From contig NZ_CAMEFG010000040.1 of the NCBI RefSeq assembly GCF_945915435.1, forward strand, positions 1 through 36,579: DNA of 36,579 bases, read 5' to 3'. A program made the position numbers and the translations under genes. Within the stretch, counting starts at the first letter, position 1. Each line of letters begins with the position of its first letter. This stretch comes from an uncultured Paracoccus sp. GTDB taxonomy: Bacteria > Pseudomonadota > Alphaproteobacteria > Rhodobacterales > Rhodobacteraceae. The notes below the pieces were generated by a model. It did not search any database and was not told the origin of the DNA. It saw only the letters and a program-made list of their open reading frames with translations. This document shows, in pieces, positions 1-7,483 of this stretch.

Positions 1-1132
<1,132 letters not shown>

Positions 1133-1195
1133 GGCCAGCCTATACAGGGCGAAAACGGATCACGAAAGGGCAAAGACGACAGGCTGCGGCAAGGG

Positions 1196-2113
1196 TCACG
1201 GCCCGCGGGGTCCGGGGACCGTCAGACCTGCCTCGCGCAGCATGCGCCTGCGAAGCCGGGCCTCGCGCAGCATCGTATAGCAGCCCGAGGCGACGATGAC
1301 AGCCCCGCCCAGCAGGGTCATCGCATCCGGGCGCTCGCCAAAGATCACCACGGCAAGGATCAGGGCGAAAAGCAGCCGCGAATAGCGGTAGGGCGCGACC
1401 GAGGCTGCCTCGGATATCCGCGTGGCCGTGACCAGCAGCGCATAGGCCGAGACCCCCGCCACCGTCGTGCCCGCCAGCCCCGCCCATTGCAGCGCATGGG
1501 GCATGGTGGGTGTCTGGTCCAGCAGCACCATCAGCACCACACCGCTAAGCGTCAGCGAGGCGAAGGCGCCCACCGCGACCTGCTCGGACTGGATATGGGC
1601 GGGCAGGCGGCGGGTCACGATATCGCGCATGGCAAGCGAGACGACCGCAAGCAGCGGCAGCAGGGATATGGTCTGGAACGCCGCCATCCCCGGACGAATC
1701 ACCATCAGCACACCCATGAAACCCACGATCAGCGCGCTGCCGCGCCGCCAGCCCACGGGTTCGCGCAGAAACAGCACCGCGCCAAGCACGATGGCCAGCG
1801 GCATCGCTTGCAGGATCGCGGTGGTCGAGGCCAGATCGCCAAGCGCCAGCGCCGCCACCACTGCCGTCGAGCCGGCGATTTCCCCAAAGTTGCGCAGCAT
1901 CACCACCGGGGCGTAAAGGTCGCGCGTGAACAGCACGCCGCCGCGCAGCTTCAGCAGCAGCGCGAAGGACACGCAGCCCGCAGCCCCCAGCATGGCCAGC
2001 ACCTGCGCAAAGGGCAGGCCCTGCGACAGCAGTTTGACCAGCGCATCCTCGACCGCGAAAAGCGCCATCGAAAAGACCATGAAGACCGCGCCGCGGAAAT
2101 TCTCGCTGTGCAT
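1196..2113 (-). CDS. EamA/DMT-superfamily transporter
   Basis: Predicted inner-membrane metabolite exporter of the drug/metabolite transporter superfamily; the substrate cannot be read from sequence. The 305-residue protein has about ten hydrophobic segments arranged as two EamA repeats, the usual family size. An in-frame extension to position 2344 exists. It is rejected because it adds an Arg/Pro-rich, non-membrane N-terminus, whereas MHSENFRGAVFMVFSMALF begins directly with the first membrane segment. The ribosome-binding site is weak. The gene is divergent from the small secreted protein at 2409. A second EamA gene at 22447 is only distantly similar and belongs to a different subgroup. Confidence 0.9.
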   Translation of the reverse strand: MHSENFRGAVFMVFSMALFAVEDALVKLLSQGLPFAQVLAMLGAAGCVSFALLLKLRGGVLFTRDLYAPVVMLRNFGEIAGSTAVVAALALGDLASTTAILQAMPLAIVLGAVLFLREPVGWRRGSALIVGFMGVLMVIRPGMAAFQTISLLPLLAVVSLAMRDIVTRRLPAHIQSEQVAVGAFASLTLSGVVLMVLLDQTPTMPHALQWAGLAGTTVAGVSAYALLVTATRISEAASVAPYRYSRLLFALILAVVIFGERPDAMTLLGGAVIVASGCYTMLREARLRRRMLREAGLTVPGPRGP

Positions 2114-2306
2114 GTTCAGCCCGTTTCTGACAGGAAGGTGGCGGGGCAGGGTCCGGTCGCGGCCTGCCTTGTGGTCCTTGTCACATGATGCCCGCGCGGG
2201 GCGAAGGCAAGGGTGATTCGCGGCCTGGCCCGGCGCCCGGCCCGCCGCAGGGCATATCTTGCGCCGCGCCGCCCGCCCCGCACGACGGGTTGCGCGTGTC
2301 CCGCGA

Positions 2307-2335
2307 TTGAGGCGGAGGCGGTTCTCTGCTAAGGT
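2307..2335 (+). promoter_or_regulatory. Putative sigma-70 promoter for the small secreted protein / sirtuin
   Basis: TTGAGG at 2307-2312 and TAAGGT at 2330-2335 are separated by exactly 17 bp in the 295-bp divergent gap between the EamA gene and the 2409 gene. Transcription would start near 2342, giving a leader of about 67 nt that ends in a good GAGGAG ribosome-binding site. The call rests on consensus matching only. Confidence 0.5.
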
Positions 2336-2408
2336 CCGGTCCATTCAAGGCAGGCGACAAGAGGGCGGATCAGCCCCCAGCCAAGGCAGAATGTCGAGGA
2401 GACAGAAC

Positions 2409-2714
2409 ATGATCAATCGCTTGATGATCGCCACGGCCGCCGTGGTGCTGACCGCACCGCTGGCGATGGCCGGCCCGATCGATTCGGCCTGCGTCCGTTC
2501 GGATCGCGGCGCGCGCAATGCACAGCTTTGCGGCTGCATCCAGCAGGTCGCCGACCGCACGCTTTCGCGTTCGGACCAGCGCCGCGCCGCCAGCTTCTTC
2601 CGCGATCCGCACCAGGCGCAAGAGGTGCGCATGTCGAAAAGCAATGCCGACAATGCCTTCTGGGCGCGCTATCGCAATTTCGCCACCACGGCCGAGGCCT
2701 ATTGCGCGAGATAA
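2409..2714 (+). CDS. Small secreted protein of a Rhodobacteraceae-conserved family
   Basis: A 101-aa protein with a clear Sec signal peptide (MINRLMIATAAVVLTAPLAMA, cleavage near AMA-G) and three cysteines in the mature part, two of them in the pair CGC-type LCGCIQQ. The mature protein looks helical and basic. Databases often label this family 'arginine transporter'; nothing in the sequence supports transport, because there are no membrane segments after the signal peptide. The start was chosen over the in-frame upstream ATG at 2259 because AGGAGA (2396-2404) sits at proper spacing and the signal peptide begins here. The sirtuin gene starts 5 bp after its stop, so the two are probably co-transcribed. 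Function unknown; likely periplasmic. Confidence 0.85.
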   Translation: MINRLMIATAAVVLTAPLAMAGPIDSACVRSDRGARNAQLCGCIQQVADRTLSRSDQRRAASFFRDPHQAQEVRMSKSNADNAFWARYRNFATTAEAYCAR

Positions 2715-2719
2715 GCACC

Positions 2720-3412
2720 TTGCGCATCACCATCCTGACCGGCGCCGGGATCTCGGCCGAAAGCGGGCTGCGGACCTTCCGCGCCAGCGACGGGCTATGG
2801 GAGGACCACCGGATCGAGGATGTCGCGACGCCTCAGGGCTTCGCCGCCGATCCCGCGCTGGTCCTGCGCTTTTACAACGAACGCCGCGCGGCTGCCCGCG
2901 TGGCGCAGCCCAATGCCGCCCATCGCGCGCTGGCCCGGCTGGCGGCGCGTTTCCCGGTCACGCTGGTCACCCAGAACGTGGACGACCTGCACGAACGCGG
3001 CGGTTCGGACGAGGTGGTGCATATGCATGGCAGCCTGACCGGCGCGCTTTGCGCCGAATGCGGCCACCGCTGGCCCGCCCCCGCCGTCATGTCGCCCGCC
3101 GACCGCTGCCCGTCCTGCGCCGCCCCCGCGACGCGCCCCGATATCGTCTGGTTCGGCGAGATTCCCTATCACATGGAACGGATCTGGCAGGCGGTCGAAA
3201 GCGCCGACATATTCGCGGCCATCGGGACCTCGGGGCAGGTCTATCCCGCCGCCGCGCTGGCGCAGCACGCCGCCCGCGCCGGTGCCCATACGGTCGAGCT
3301 GAACCTGGCCGCCTCGGCCGTAAGCCACGACTTCGCCGAACATCTGCAAGGTCCGGCGTCGCAGGTCGTCGATGGCTGGGTCCGGCGGCTGCTTGGCGAT
3401 GCAGGCGCCTGA
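2720..3412 (+). CDS. cobB: NAD-dependent protein deacylase (sirtuin, CobB-like)
   Basis: Removes acyl groups from lysine side chains using NAD+, giving nicotinamide and O-acyl-ADP-ribose. Visible: NAD-binding GAGISAESG (8-16), TQNVDDLH (84-91), catalytic His103 in MHGS, and a zinc ribbon of Cys111, Cys114, Cys130 and Cys133. Tyr52 and Arg55 (FYNERR) form the Y-x-x-R pair that marks class III sirtuins, so desuccinylase or demalonylase activity is likely. The start is TTG at 2720: the longer ORF reads back through the preceding gene in another frame, and RITILTGAGIS is the normal N-terminus of this class. The protein is 230 aa, as usual. It begins 5 bp after the secreted-protein gene, and phnM follows 52 bp later. 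Confidence 0.93.
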   Translation: MRITILTGAGISAESGLRTFRASDGLWEDHRIEDVATPQGFAADPALVLRFYNERRAAARVAQPNAAHRALARLAARFPVTLVTQNVDDLHERGGSDEVVHMHGSLTGALCAECGHRWPAPAVMSPADRCPSCAAPATRPDIVWFGEIPYHMERIWQAVESADIFAAIGTSGQVYPAAALAQHAARAGAHTVELNLAASAVSHDFAEHLQGPASQVVDGWVRRLLGDAGA

Positions 3413-3464
3413 GCGGCCCGTGAACCTTGCCCTTCACCCCCTTGCCGTGCCAGAAAGCCCGCCG

Positions 3465-4604
3465 ATGACCCAAGCCATTCTTGCCAATGCCCGCCTGATC
3501 CTCGAGGATCGCGTGACGCCCGGCGGCATCGCCTGCGAAGGCGGGCGCATCGCCGCGATCTTCGAGGGCGAGGGCGTGCCCGATGGCGCCATCGACCTGC
3601 AAGGCGATTTCCTGGCCCCCGGCCTGGTCGAACTGCACACCGACAACCTCGAACGCCACCTGCGTCCGCGCCCCGGCGTGAACTGGCCCCATTCCAGCGC
3701 CATCCTGGCCCATGACGCCGAGCTTGCGGGCTGCGGCATCACCACCGTCTTCGACGCGATGCGCGTGGGTTCCATCCCGTCCGAGCGTAACGACGATTAC
3801 GGCAAATACGCCCGCCCGCTGGCGACCGAGCTTGAGGCGATCCGCGCCTCGGGTGTCCTTCGCATCAGCCATTTCCTGCATCTGCGGGCCGAGATCTGTT
3901 CCGAAACCCTGCTGGACGAGTTGGCCGAATTCGGCCCGCAGGACCGCGTCGGCATCATCAGCCTGATGGACCACACCCCCGGCCAGCGCCAGTTCCGCGA
4001 CATCTCGAAACTGGCGCAATACGTGCAGGGCAAATACGGCTTCAGCGATGCCGATTTTCAGGCCCATGTCCAGAACCTGCGCGATCTGCGCGCCCGCAAC
4101 GGCGACCGGCACGAGGCCGAGGCCGTCGCGACCGCCCATCGCCTCGGTGCGGTTCTGGCCAGCCATGACGACACCACCGCCGGACAGGTCGCGATCTCTG
4201 CCGCCCACGGCGTCCGGCTGGCCGAGTTCCCGACCACGCCCGAGGCCGCCCGCGCCTGCCACGACCACGGCATCATGGTGATGATGGGCGCGCCGAACCT
4301 GATCCGCGGAGGCTCGCATTCGGGCAACGTATCGGCCGCCGACCTGGCCCGGGCGGGGCATCTGGACATCCTGTCCTCGGATTACGTCCCCGCCGGGCTG
4401 CTGGCGGGCGCGATGCTGCTGGCGCGCATCTGGGACGACCTGCCCCGCGCCATCGCCACCGTGACCCGCAACCCCGCCAGCGCCGCCGGGCTGGCCGACA
4501 GGGGCGCGCTGGCGCCGGGCCTACGCGCCGACCTGATCCGTTTCCGCATGCTGGACGACGCGCCCGTTCTGCGCGAAACCTGGGTGCGCGGAGTGCGGGT
4601 CTGA
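3465..4604 (+). CDS. phnM: Alpha-D-ribose 1-methylphosphonate 5-triphosphate diphosphatase
   Basis: Amidohydrolase-superfamily enzyme of the carbon-phosphorus lyase pathway. It releases pyrophosphate from the ribosyl-phosphonate triphosphate intermediate. The 379-aa protein shows the N-terminal beta-sandwich segment ending in APGLVELHTDNLERH (residues 51-65), the PhnM signature LMDHTPGQRQFRD, a metal-ligand stretch ASHDDT, and SDYVPAGLL near the C-terminus. The start ATG at 3465 fits family length; an in-frame extension to 3372 overlaps the sirtuin. No phnG-L, phnN or phosphonate ABC-transporter genes occur in this window, so the gene stands alone next to a sirtuin. A perfect hairpin follows its stop. 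Confidence 0.95.
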   Translation: MTQAILANARLILEDRVTPGGIACEGGRIAAIFEGEGVPDGAIDLQGDFLAPGLVELHTDNLERHLRPRPGVNWPHSSAILAHDAELAGCGITTVFDAMRVGSIPSERNDDYGKYARPLATELEAIRASGVLRISHFLHLRAEICSETLLDELAEFGPQDRVGIISLMDHTPGQRQFRDISKLAQYVQGKYGFSDADFQAHVQNLRDLRARNGDRHEAEAVATAHRLGAVLASHDDTTAGQVAISAAHGVRLAEFPTTPEAARACHDHGIMVMMGAPNLIRGGSHSGNVSAADLARAGHLDILSSDYVPAGLLAGAMLLARIWDDLPRAIATVTRNPASAAGLADRGALAPGLRADLIRFRMLDDAPVLRETWVRGVRV

Positions 4605-4652
4605 AGCAGCGGCCGGGTGAATATGCCGCAATGAGCGGGGGGCAGAACCCCA

Positions 4653-4685
4653 AGGCCCCGCCGCCGGATCGCCGGGGCGGGGCCT
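4653..4685. terminator. Bidirectional intrinsic terminator between phnM and the DUF465 gene
   Basis: Perfect 10-bp inverted repeat AGGCCCCGCC (4653-4662) / GGCGGGGCCT (4676-4685) with a 13-nt loop, followed on the plus strand by GTTTC. It lies between two convergent genes. The T-tract is short, so termination strength is uncertain. Confidence 0.7.
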
Positions 4686-4703
4686 GTTTCGGTGGGGCCG
4701 CGA

Positions 4704-4943
4704 TCAGGCCGCCTCGATCGCCTTCGCGATGCTGTCCTTGATCTCCAGCCGACGCTTGCGAAGCGCATTCTCAGCCGTATCGCTGATCGCGTCGATCCGC
4801 GTTTCCGCGCGGTGGATGCGGTCGTTGACGTCGTCATATTCCTCAAGCAGGCGCGCAAAGGCCGGATCGGCTGCCTTCACCTGATGGATCTTGTCCAACT
4901 GTCCGTGGAACTCTTCGCCAAGCGTGTGTGGAGTGTTCGACAT
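4704..4943 (-). CDS. YdcH-type DUF465 small protein
   Basis: A 79-aa, highly charged, all-helical protein resembling the DUF465/YdcH family. Its pattern is HxLxEEF, then two long amphipathic helices (FARLLEEYDDVNDRIHRAE and NALRKRRLEIKDSIAKAI). These probably form a helical hairpin or coiled coil. No enzymatic motif is visible and the cellular role of the family is not established. An AAAGGAAAGAGG stretch precedes the ATG. Upstream on the minus strand lie a TTAATA -10 element and a perfect FNR box, which suggests anaerobic induction. Confidence 0.85.
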   Translation of the reverse strand: MSNTPHTLGEEFHGQLDKIHQVKAADPAFARLLEEYDDVNDRIHRAETRIDAISDTAENALRKRRLEIKDSIAKAIEAA

Positions 4944-4973
4944 GTCCGCCTCTTTCCTTTCGGTCCAAGGGGA

Positions 4974-5014
4974 TATTAACCGGACAGATCCGCGAATCCC
5001 TTGATCCGCATCAA
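4974..5014 (-). promoter_or_regulatory. FNR/FnrP-type box and promoter of the DUF465 gene
   Basis: TTGATCCGCATCAA at 5001-5014 is a perfect match to the FNR consensus TTGAT-N4-ATCAA and is fully palindromic in its half-sites. On the minus strand TTAATA (4979-4974) is a credible -10. The box centre then falls about 41 bp upstream of the expected start near 4967, the class II activator position. The plus strand has no -10 at the matching distance, so the site is assigned to the minus-strand gene. Confidence 0.7.
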
Positions 5015-5533
5015 TATTCCCGAAATTCCGTCTGTGCGCGCCCAGGCGCGGCTACGGCGTTTCAATCGGATGTCAGGGGCGAGCATCTCAAGAGGAAAAT
5101 TAAGTAGTTGATCTTGATAGAATAAATTTCTCTTGCGGCATGGGCCTCCTATCTTAAACGACATCCGACTTTATATAAGCGGGCACCCTCTCCAACTGGC
5201 CGACTTTTACGCCGCCGTTGCCAAGATCGAGCGCAGCGGCGGCGACATTGACCATGCCACGCTGATGGCCTGGCACTGCCCGGTCGGGCGCCTCGAAGAC
5301 CGACCACGACCCGGTCCGGCCCCACGGGGCCAGACTTTTCCAGGGAAAATATCGATAGCCGGAATCCGAGCAGGGTTCCGGTCGAAAGACGTGGCTGATG
5401 GTGTGCCGCGAAGTGTGGCTGACCTCCGGCTGGGGATTCATATAAGACTGCAATCAAGGCACTGGCGCGGGGCAAAGCGGCAAAACCTCAGATCTGTGGA
5501 TTGTAAAATTCGGAAAAATAAAGTTCATCAACC
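5015..5533. other. Gene-poor stretch left of the IS66 end
   Basis: About 520 bp with no gene I can recognise. Parts near 5100-5160 and 5500-5530 are clearly AT-richer than the surroundings. Overlapping ORFs of about 100-134 codons exist on both strands (for example 5133-5537 plus and 5154-5453 minus). None has a convincing ribosome-binding site, a recognisable domain or clean codon use. It is probably decayed sequence at the edge of the mobile island. Confidence 0.4.
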
Positions 5534-6112
5534 GTAAGCGCGACGCTGATCCCCTCCTGTCGTCGATGATCTGTTCCGGTCATTCTCCGTGCGCATGAAC
5601 GTCGGAGGTGTTGGCTTGGAACGAGACGGCAAAATGGGCGGCCATTTGGACGGCTTCTCGGATGGTGGGGTTTCGCGGCTGGAAGTGATCGAGGGGCCGA
5701 CCGGGCGTCAGCGACGCACGAAGGCGGAGCGGGCGCGGATTGCGGCGGAGAGCTTGGTGCCGGGAACTTCGGTGACCGAAGTCGCGCGGCGGCACGGTGC
5801 GACGCGCTGGCAGGTTTATGACTGGCGGAAGAAGCTACGGGACGGACAGCTTGTCGTGCCCGAGAGCGTGGCGGCACTGCCGATGTTTGCAGAACTGGTC
5901 GTCGAGGGCGCCGCAGCGGAGATGCCGGCAGAGACGGAGGCCAGCACCGGCGTGGAGATCGTTGTGGGTGATGTCGTGATCCGCGTCGGCGCAGATACCG
6001 ATGAGGTTCTGCTGACGCGGGCGATCCGGGCGGTGCGGGCGACGGCATCGTGATGTTCGGTCAGGGCGGGCCGGTGAAGATCATGGTCGCGACCAGGCCC
6101 GTCGACTTCAGG
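5534..6112 (+). mobile_element. Truncated IS66-family insertion sequence (left end, tnpA, start of tnpB)
   Basis: The left end GTAAGCGCGACGCT at 5534 matches the GTAAGCG start typical of IS66 terminal repeats. It is followed by tnpA and by the first 20 codons of tnpB. Homology stops abruptly at about 6112, where recombinase-associated repeats begin. tnpC and the right end are absent, so the element cannot move by itself and no target duplication can be checked. Confidence 0.75.
5616..6053 (+). CDS. tnpA: IS66-family accessory protein TnpA
   Basis: The small accessory protein encoded first in IS66 elements, needed with TnpB and TnpC for transposition. The helix-turn-helix region reads RTKAERARIAAES then SVTEVARRHGATRWQVYDWRKK, the normal IS66 OrfA pattern. 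It is followed by a linker and a C-terminal block ending near VEIVVGDVVIRVGADTDEVLL. The start is uncertain. TTG at 5616 has a GGAGG (5604-5608) at 7-bp spacing; GTG 5589, ATG 5595 and ATG 5634 are in frame. The stop overlaps the tnpB ATG (TGATG). The gene is intact but stranded, because the rest of the element is missing. Confidence 0.85.
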   Translation: MERDGKMGGHLDGFSDGGVSRLEVIEGPTGRQRRTKAERARIAAESLVPGTSVTEVARRHGATRWQVYDWRKKLRDGQLVVPESVAALPMFAELVVEGAAAEMPAETEASTGVEIVVGDVVIRVGADTDEVLLTRAIRAVRATAS

Positions 6113-6154
6113 AACTATGCGGCGACCATGATTATGCGGAGTCGCGGACGCTGA
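6053..6154 (+). pseudogene. tnpB: IS66 TnpB, broken after about 20 codons
   Basis: MFGQGGPVKIMVATRPVDFR is the N-terminus of IS66 OrfB (normally about 110-120 aa). The next codons run into foreign sequence (NYAATMIMRSRGR) and a stop at 6152-6154. The switch lies at about 6112, precisely where the TATGCGG repeats start, so an insertion followed by deletion is the likely cause. Confidence 0.85.
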
Positions 6155-6198
6155 CGGGCGCATTTCCGGGCCACACGACATCTGTCGACTCCACATAA
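6115..6198. repeat. Recombinase-type terminal repeats (TTATGCGGAGTCG family)
   Basis: CTATGCGGCGACC (6115-6127) and TTATGCGGAGTCG (6132-6144) are imperfect direct copies whose TATGCGG cores are 17 bp apart. CGACTCCACATAA (6186-6198) is the inverted copy of the second, with 12 of 13 matches. The set lies just beyond the stop of the tyrosine-recombinase fragment. From memory, AACTCCGCATAAT-like repeats accompany tyrosine-recombinase trios (RIT elements) in alphaproteobacteria. They are probably binding or end sites of that element. Confidence 0.6.
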
Positions 6199-6205
6199 CA
6201 ATACG

Positions 6206-6520
6206 CTATCGCGCAGCGAGCATCGCGATCAATTTGTCCGGCGGGCGGAATTTGCCTGGCTTGATGCCGAGCGGCGCCAAAGCGTCGAGCATCTCGAGTT
6301 TTTTGGCCGGGTCAGCGCGCAAGTAGATCTCGGTGCTCTGGAGAGTGGCATGACCGAGCCACAGCGCTACCTTGCGGATATCCCGGGTGGCCTGAAGCAT
6401 GTGCATCGCGCAGCTATGCCGCAGAACATGAGGCGATATTGGCTTGGCGGCAAGCGAGGGCACGACCTTCGCCGCAACCGCGGCGTGCTTTGTCAGGATA
6501 TATTCGAAGCCGGCGCGCGT
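6206..6520 (-). pseudogene. Tyrosine recombinase/integrase, C-terminal fragment
   Basis: The C-terminal catalytic half of a phage-integrase-family recombinase. It carries the HxxRH box (PHVLRHSCAMHML), the second-histidine segment ALWLGHATLQSTEIYL with the nucleophilic Tyr, and a tail KPGKFRPPDKLIAML typical of the RIT-type recombinases. The first catalytic Arg, the beta-hairpin Lys and the core-binding domain are missing. Homology ends at about 6520, where the opposite-strand prophage gene begins. An open frame continues to 6610, but that part is the shadow of the neighbour. About 105 codons remain of an expected 320 or so. It cannot be active alone. Confidence 0.85.
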
Positions 6521-6860
6521 CATCGCCCGGCTCGCCCTGGCGATCACCGACCTGATGCAGCGGCTGGAGGGCATGCGTAAGATCGACGTCCAGGACCCCA
6601 TGCCGATCATGGATCAGCGCCGCCGCTATCAGAAGCAGGCCGAGGAACTGGCGCTCTACCTGACGCAAACCTATGGCGCCAAAATCCGCCATCGGCCAGC
6701 GGTCGACTATCAGATGACCATGCTCGGGATCAGGACCACCTGCACCAGCGGGCTTGGCAATCTCTTCGGGAACTGGATCGCCGCGGCGCAACGGAAGCTG
6801 ACTCGGGCAAAGGCCCTCTCTGATCTTGCAGAGTTCGATGCGAAGGAGGGTTTGCTGTGA
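6520..6860 (+). pseudogene. Prophage gene remnant, 5' end lost
   Basis: From about 6520 the plus frame reads IARLALAITDLMQRLEGM, then QRRRYQKQAEELALYLTQTYGA, a helical, charged protein ending at 6860. This resembles small hypothetical proteins in Rhodobacteraceae prophages, from memory only; the function is unknown. The upstream part of the frame (6444-6520) is antisense to the recombinase fragment, so the native start has been removed. Translation from an internal ATG (6556 or later) is conceivable but lacks a good ribosome-binding site. Confidence 0.55.
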
Positions 6861-6898
6861 GGTGTCGATCGATACGGATGTCTTGTGGCGCTGAGCAG

Positions 6899-7216
6899 TT
6901 ATCGAGGCGTGGGCAAGATGGCCTTGATTACCCAAACAACTATCCAAGATGCTGGAATCCAGATGTAGATCATGCTTCGGCCATCCTTGAATATTAGCCC
7001 CCCAAAAACAATCAGGCCAAGGAAAACAATGAAGGATGTGAAGATATATAGATCGAGAACAAACCGGATTAATGATGAAGATACGGCGGCTCGAAGCTCC
7101 TTACGGGATGATCCTTTCCCTGTTAGGAGTTCATGGCCAATGCGAACACAGCAGTAGACAAAAAATCCAAGAGCACCCGCAGCAAGCAGCAGCCCTAGCT
7201 GTTCCTCAAGGCGCAT
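6899..7216 (-). CDS. Small membrane protein of unknown function
   Basis: 105 aa, not recognised. Three hydrophobic segments are visible: residues ~7-25 (GLLLAAGALGFFVYCCV), ~55-78 (DLYIFTSFIVFLGLIVFGGLIF) and ~86-102 (IYIWIPASWIVVWVIKAIL). A basic loop (GKGSSRKELR) lies between the first two. It is clearly AT-richer than its neighbours and uses codons such as AGA, ATA and AAT that are scarce elsewhere in the window, which suggests recent transfer. It is divergent from the rha operon, with an operator-like palindrome in between. The ATG at 7216 has only a weak upstream GGAATG. It could be a prophage accessory ('moron') gene. Confidence 0.6.
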   Translation of the reverse strand: MRLEEQLGLLLAAGALGFFVYCCVRIGHELLTGKGSSRKELRAAVSSSLIRFVLDLYIFTSFIVFLGLIVFGGLIFKDGRSMIYIWIPASWIVVWVIKAILPTPR

Positions 7217-7260
7217 TGTTCACATTCCGAATCATCTATTGACTTTGGGCCACCATAGCC

Positions 7261-7277
7261 GCACGTTCTTAACGTGC
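7261..7277. promoter_or_regulatory. Operator-like palindrome between the membrane protein and the rha operon
   Basis: GCACGTT-CTT-AACGTGC is a perfect 7-bp inverted repeat with a 3-bp centre. A TTGACT -35-like hexamer lies at 7239-7244 on the plus strand. Its size and place, in a divergent prophage gap, resemble a repressor operator; no cognate repressor gene is in the window. Confidence 0.45.
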
Positions 7278-7332
7278 GATGAAAAAGATCGCACCGGGTT
7301 TGGTCGCCCGTTCGGAACCTAGGCGCACGACA

Positions 7333-7454
7333 GCCGCGCCATGCGCGGCTTTGCTATGTCCGGGCGCAGTGGGACCGCGCAAGCGGTGCCGTTTTCCCTA
7401 GGGTTCGACGGTCGACCAACCCGCTGTTGCCCGGGCACCCGTTTGGTCGCGGCC
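7333..7454 (+). ncRNA. Candidate C4-type antisense RNA upstream of rha
   Basis: A structured, non-coding segment directly ahead of rha. Elements: hairpin GCCGCGC/GCGCGGC (7333-7349); outer stem CCGGGC (from 7360) with GCCCGG (from 7429); hairpin ACCGC-GCAA-GCGGT near 7374-7387; stem GGGTT/AACCC around CGACGGTCGACC; and a tail CACCCGTTTGGT. The sequence blocks GCGCAGTGGGA, GGTCGACCAAC and CACCCGTTTGGT match my memory of the C4 antisense RNA family, which controls phage antirepressor genes (as in P1/P7) and often precedes ant or rha. Not verified with a covariance model. Confidence 0.65.
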
Positions 7455-7456
7455 CC

Positions 7457-7472
7457 GGGTTCATATGAACCC
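7457..7472. repeat. Perfect 16-bp palindrome overlapping the rha leader
   Basis: GGGTTCATATGAACCC is a perfect palindrome between the C4-like RNA and the rha ribosome-binding site CGGAGG (7473-7478). As RNA it could fold into a short hairpin that crowds the ribosome-binding site; as DNA it could bind a dimer. Confidence 0.55.
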
Positions 7473-7483
7473 CGGAGGTCCTC

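Noticed and set aside
5104..5117. TTGATCTTGATAG near 5107 as a second FNR box
   Set aside because: The second half-site deviates (ATAGA instead of ATCAA) and no promoter is placed suitably.
5133..5537. 134-codon plus-strand ORF (LADFYAAVAKIERSGG) as a gene
   Set aside because: No ribosome-binding site, no recognised domain, and competing open frames on the other strand; left as unexplained sequence.
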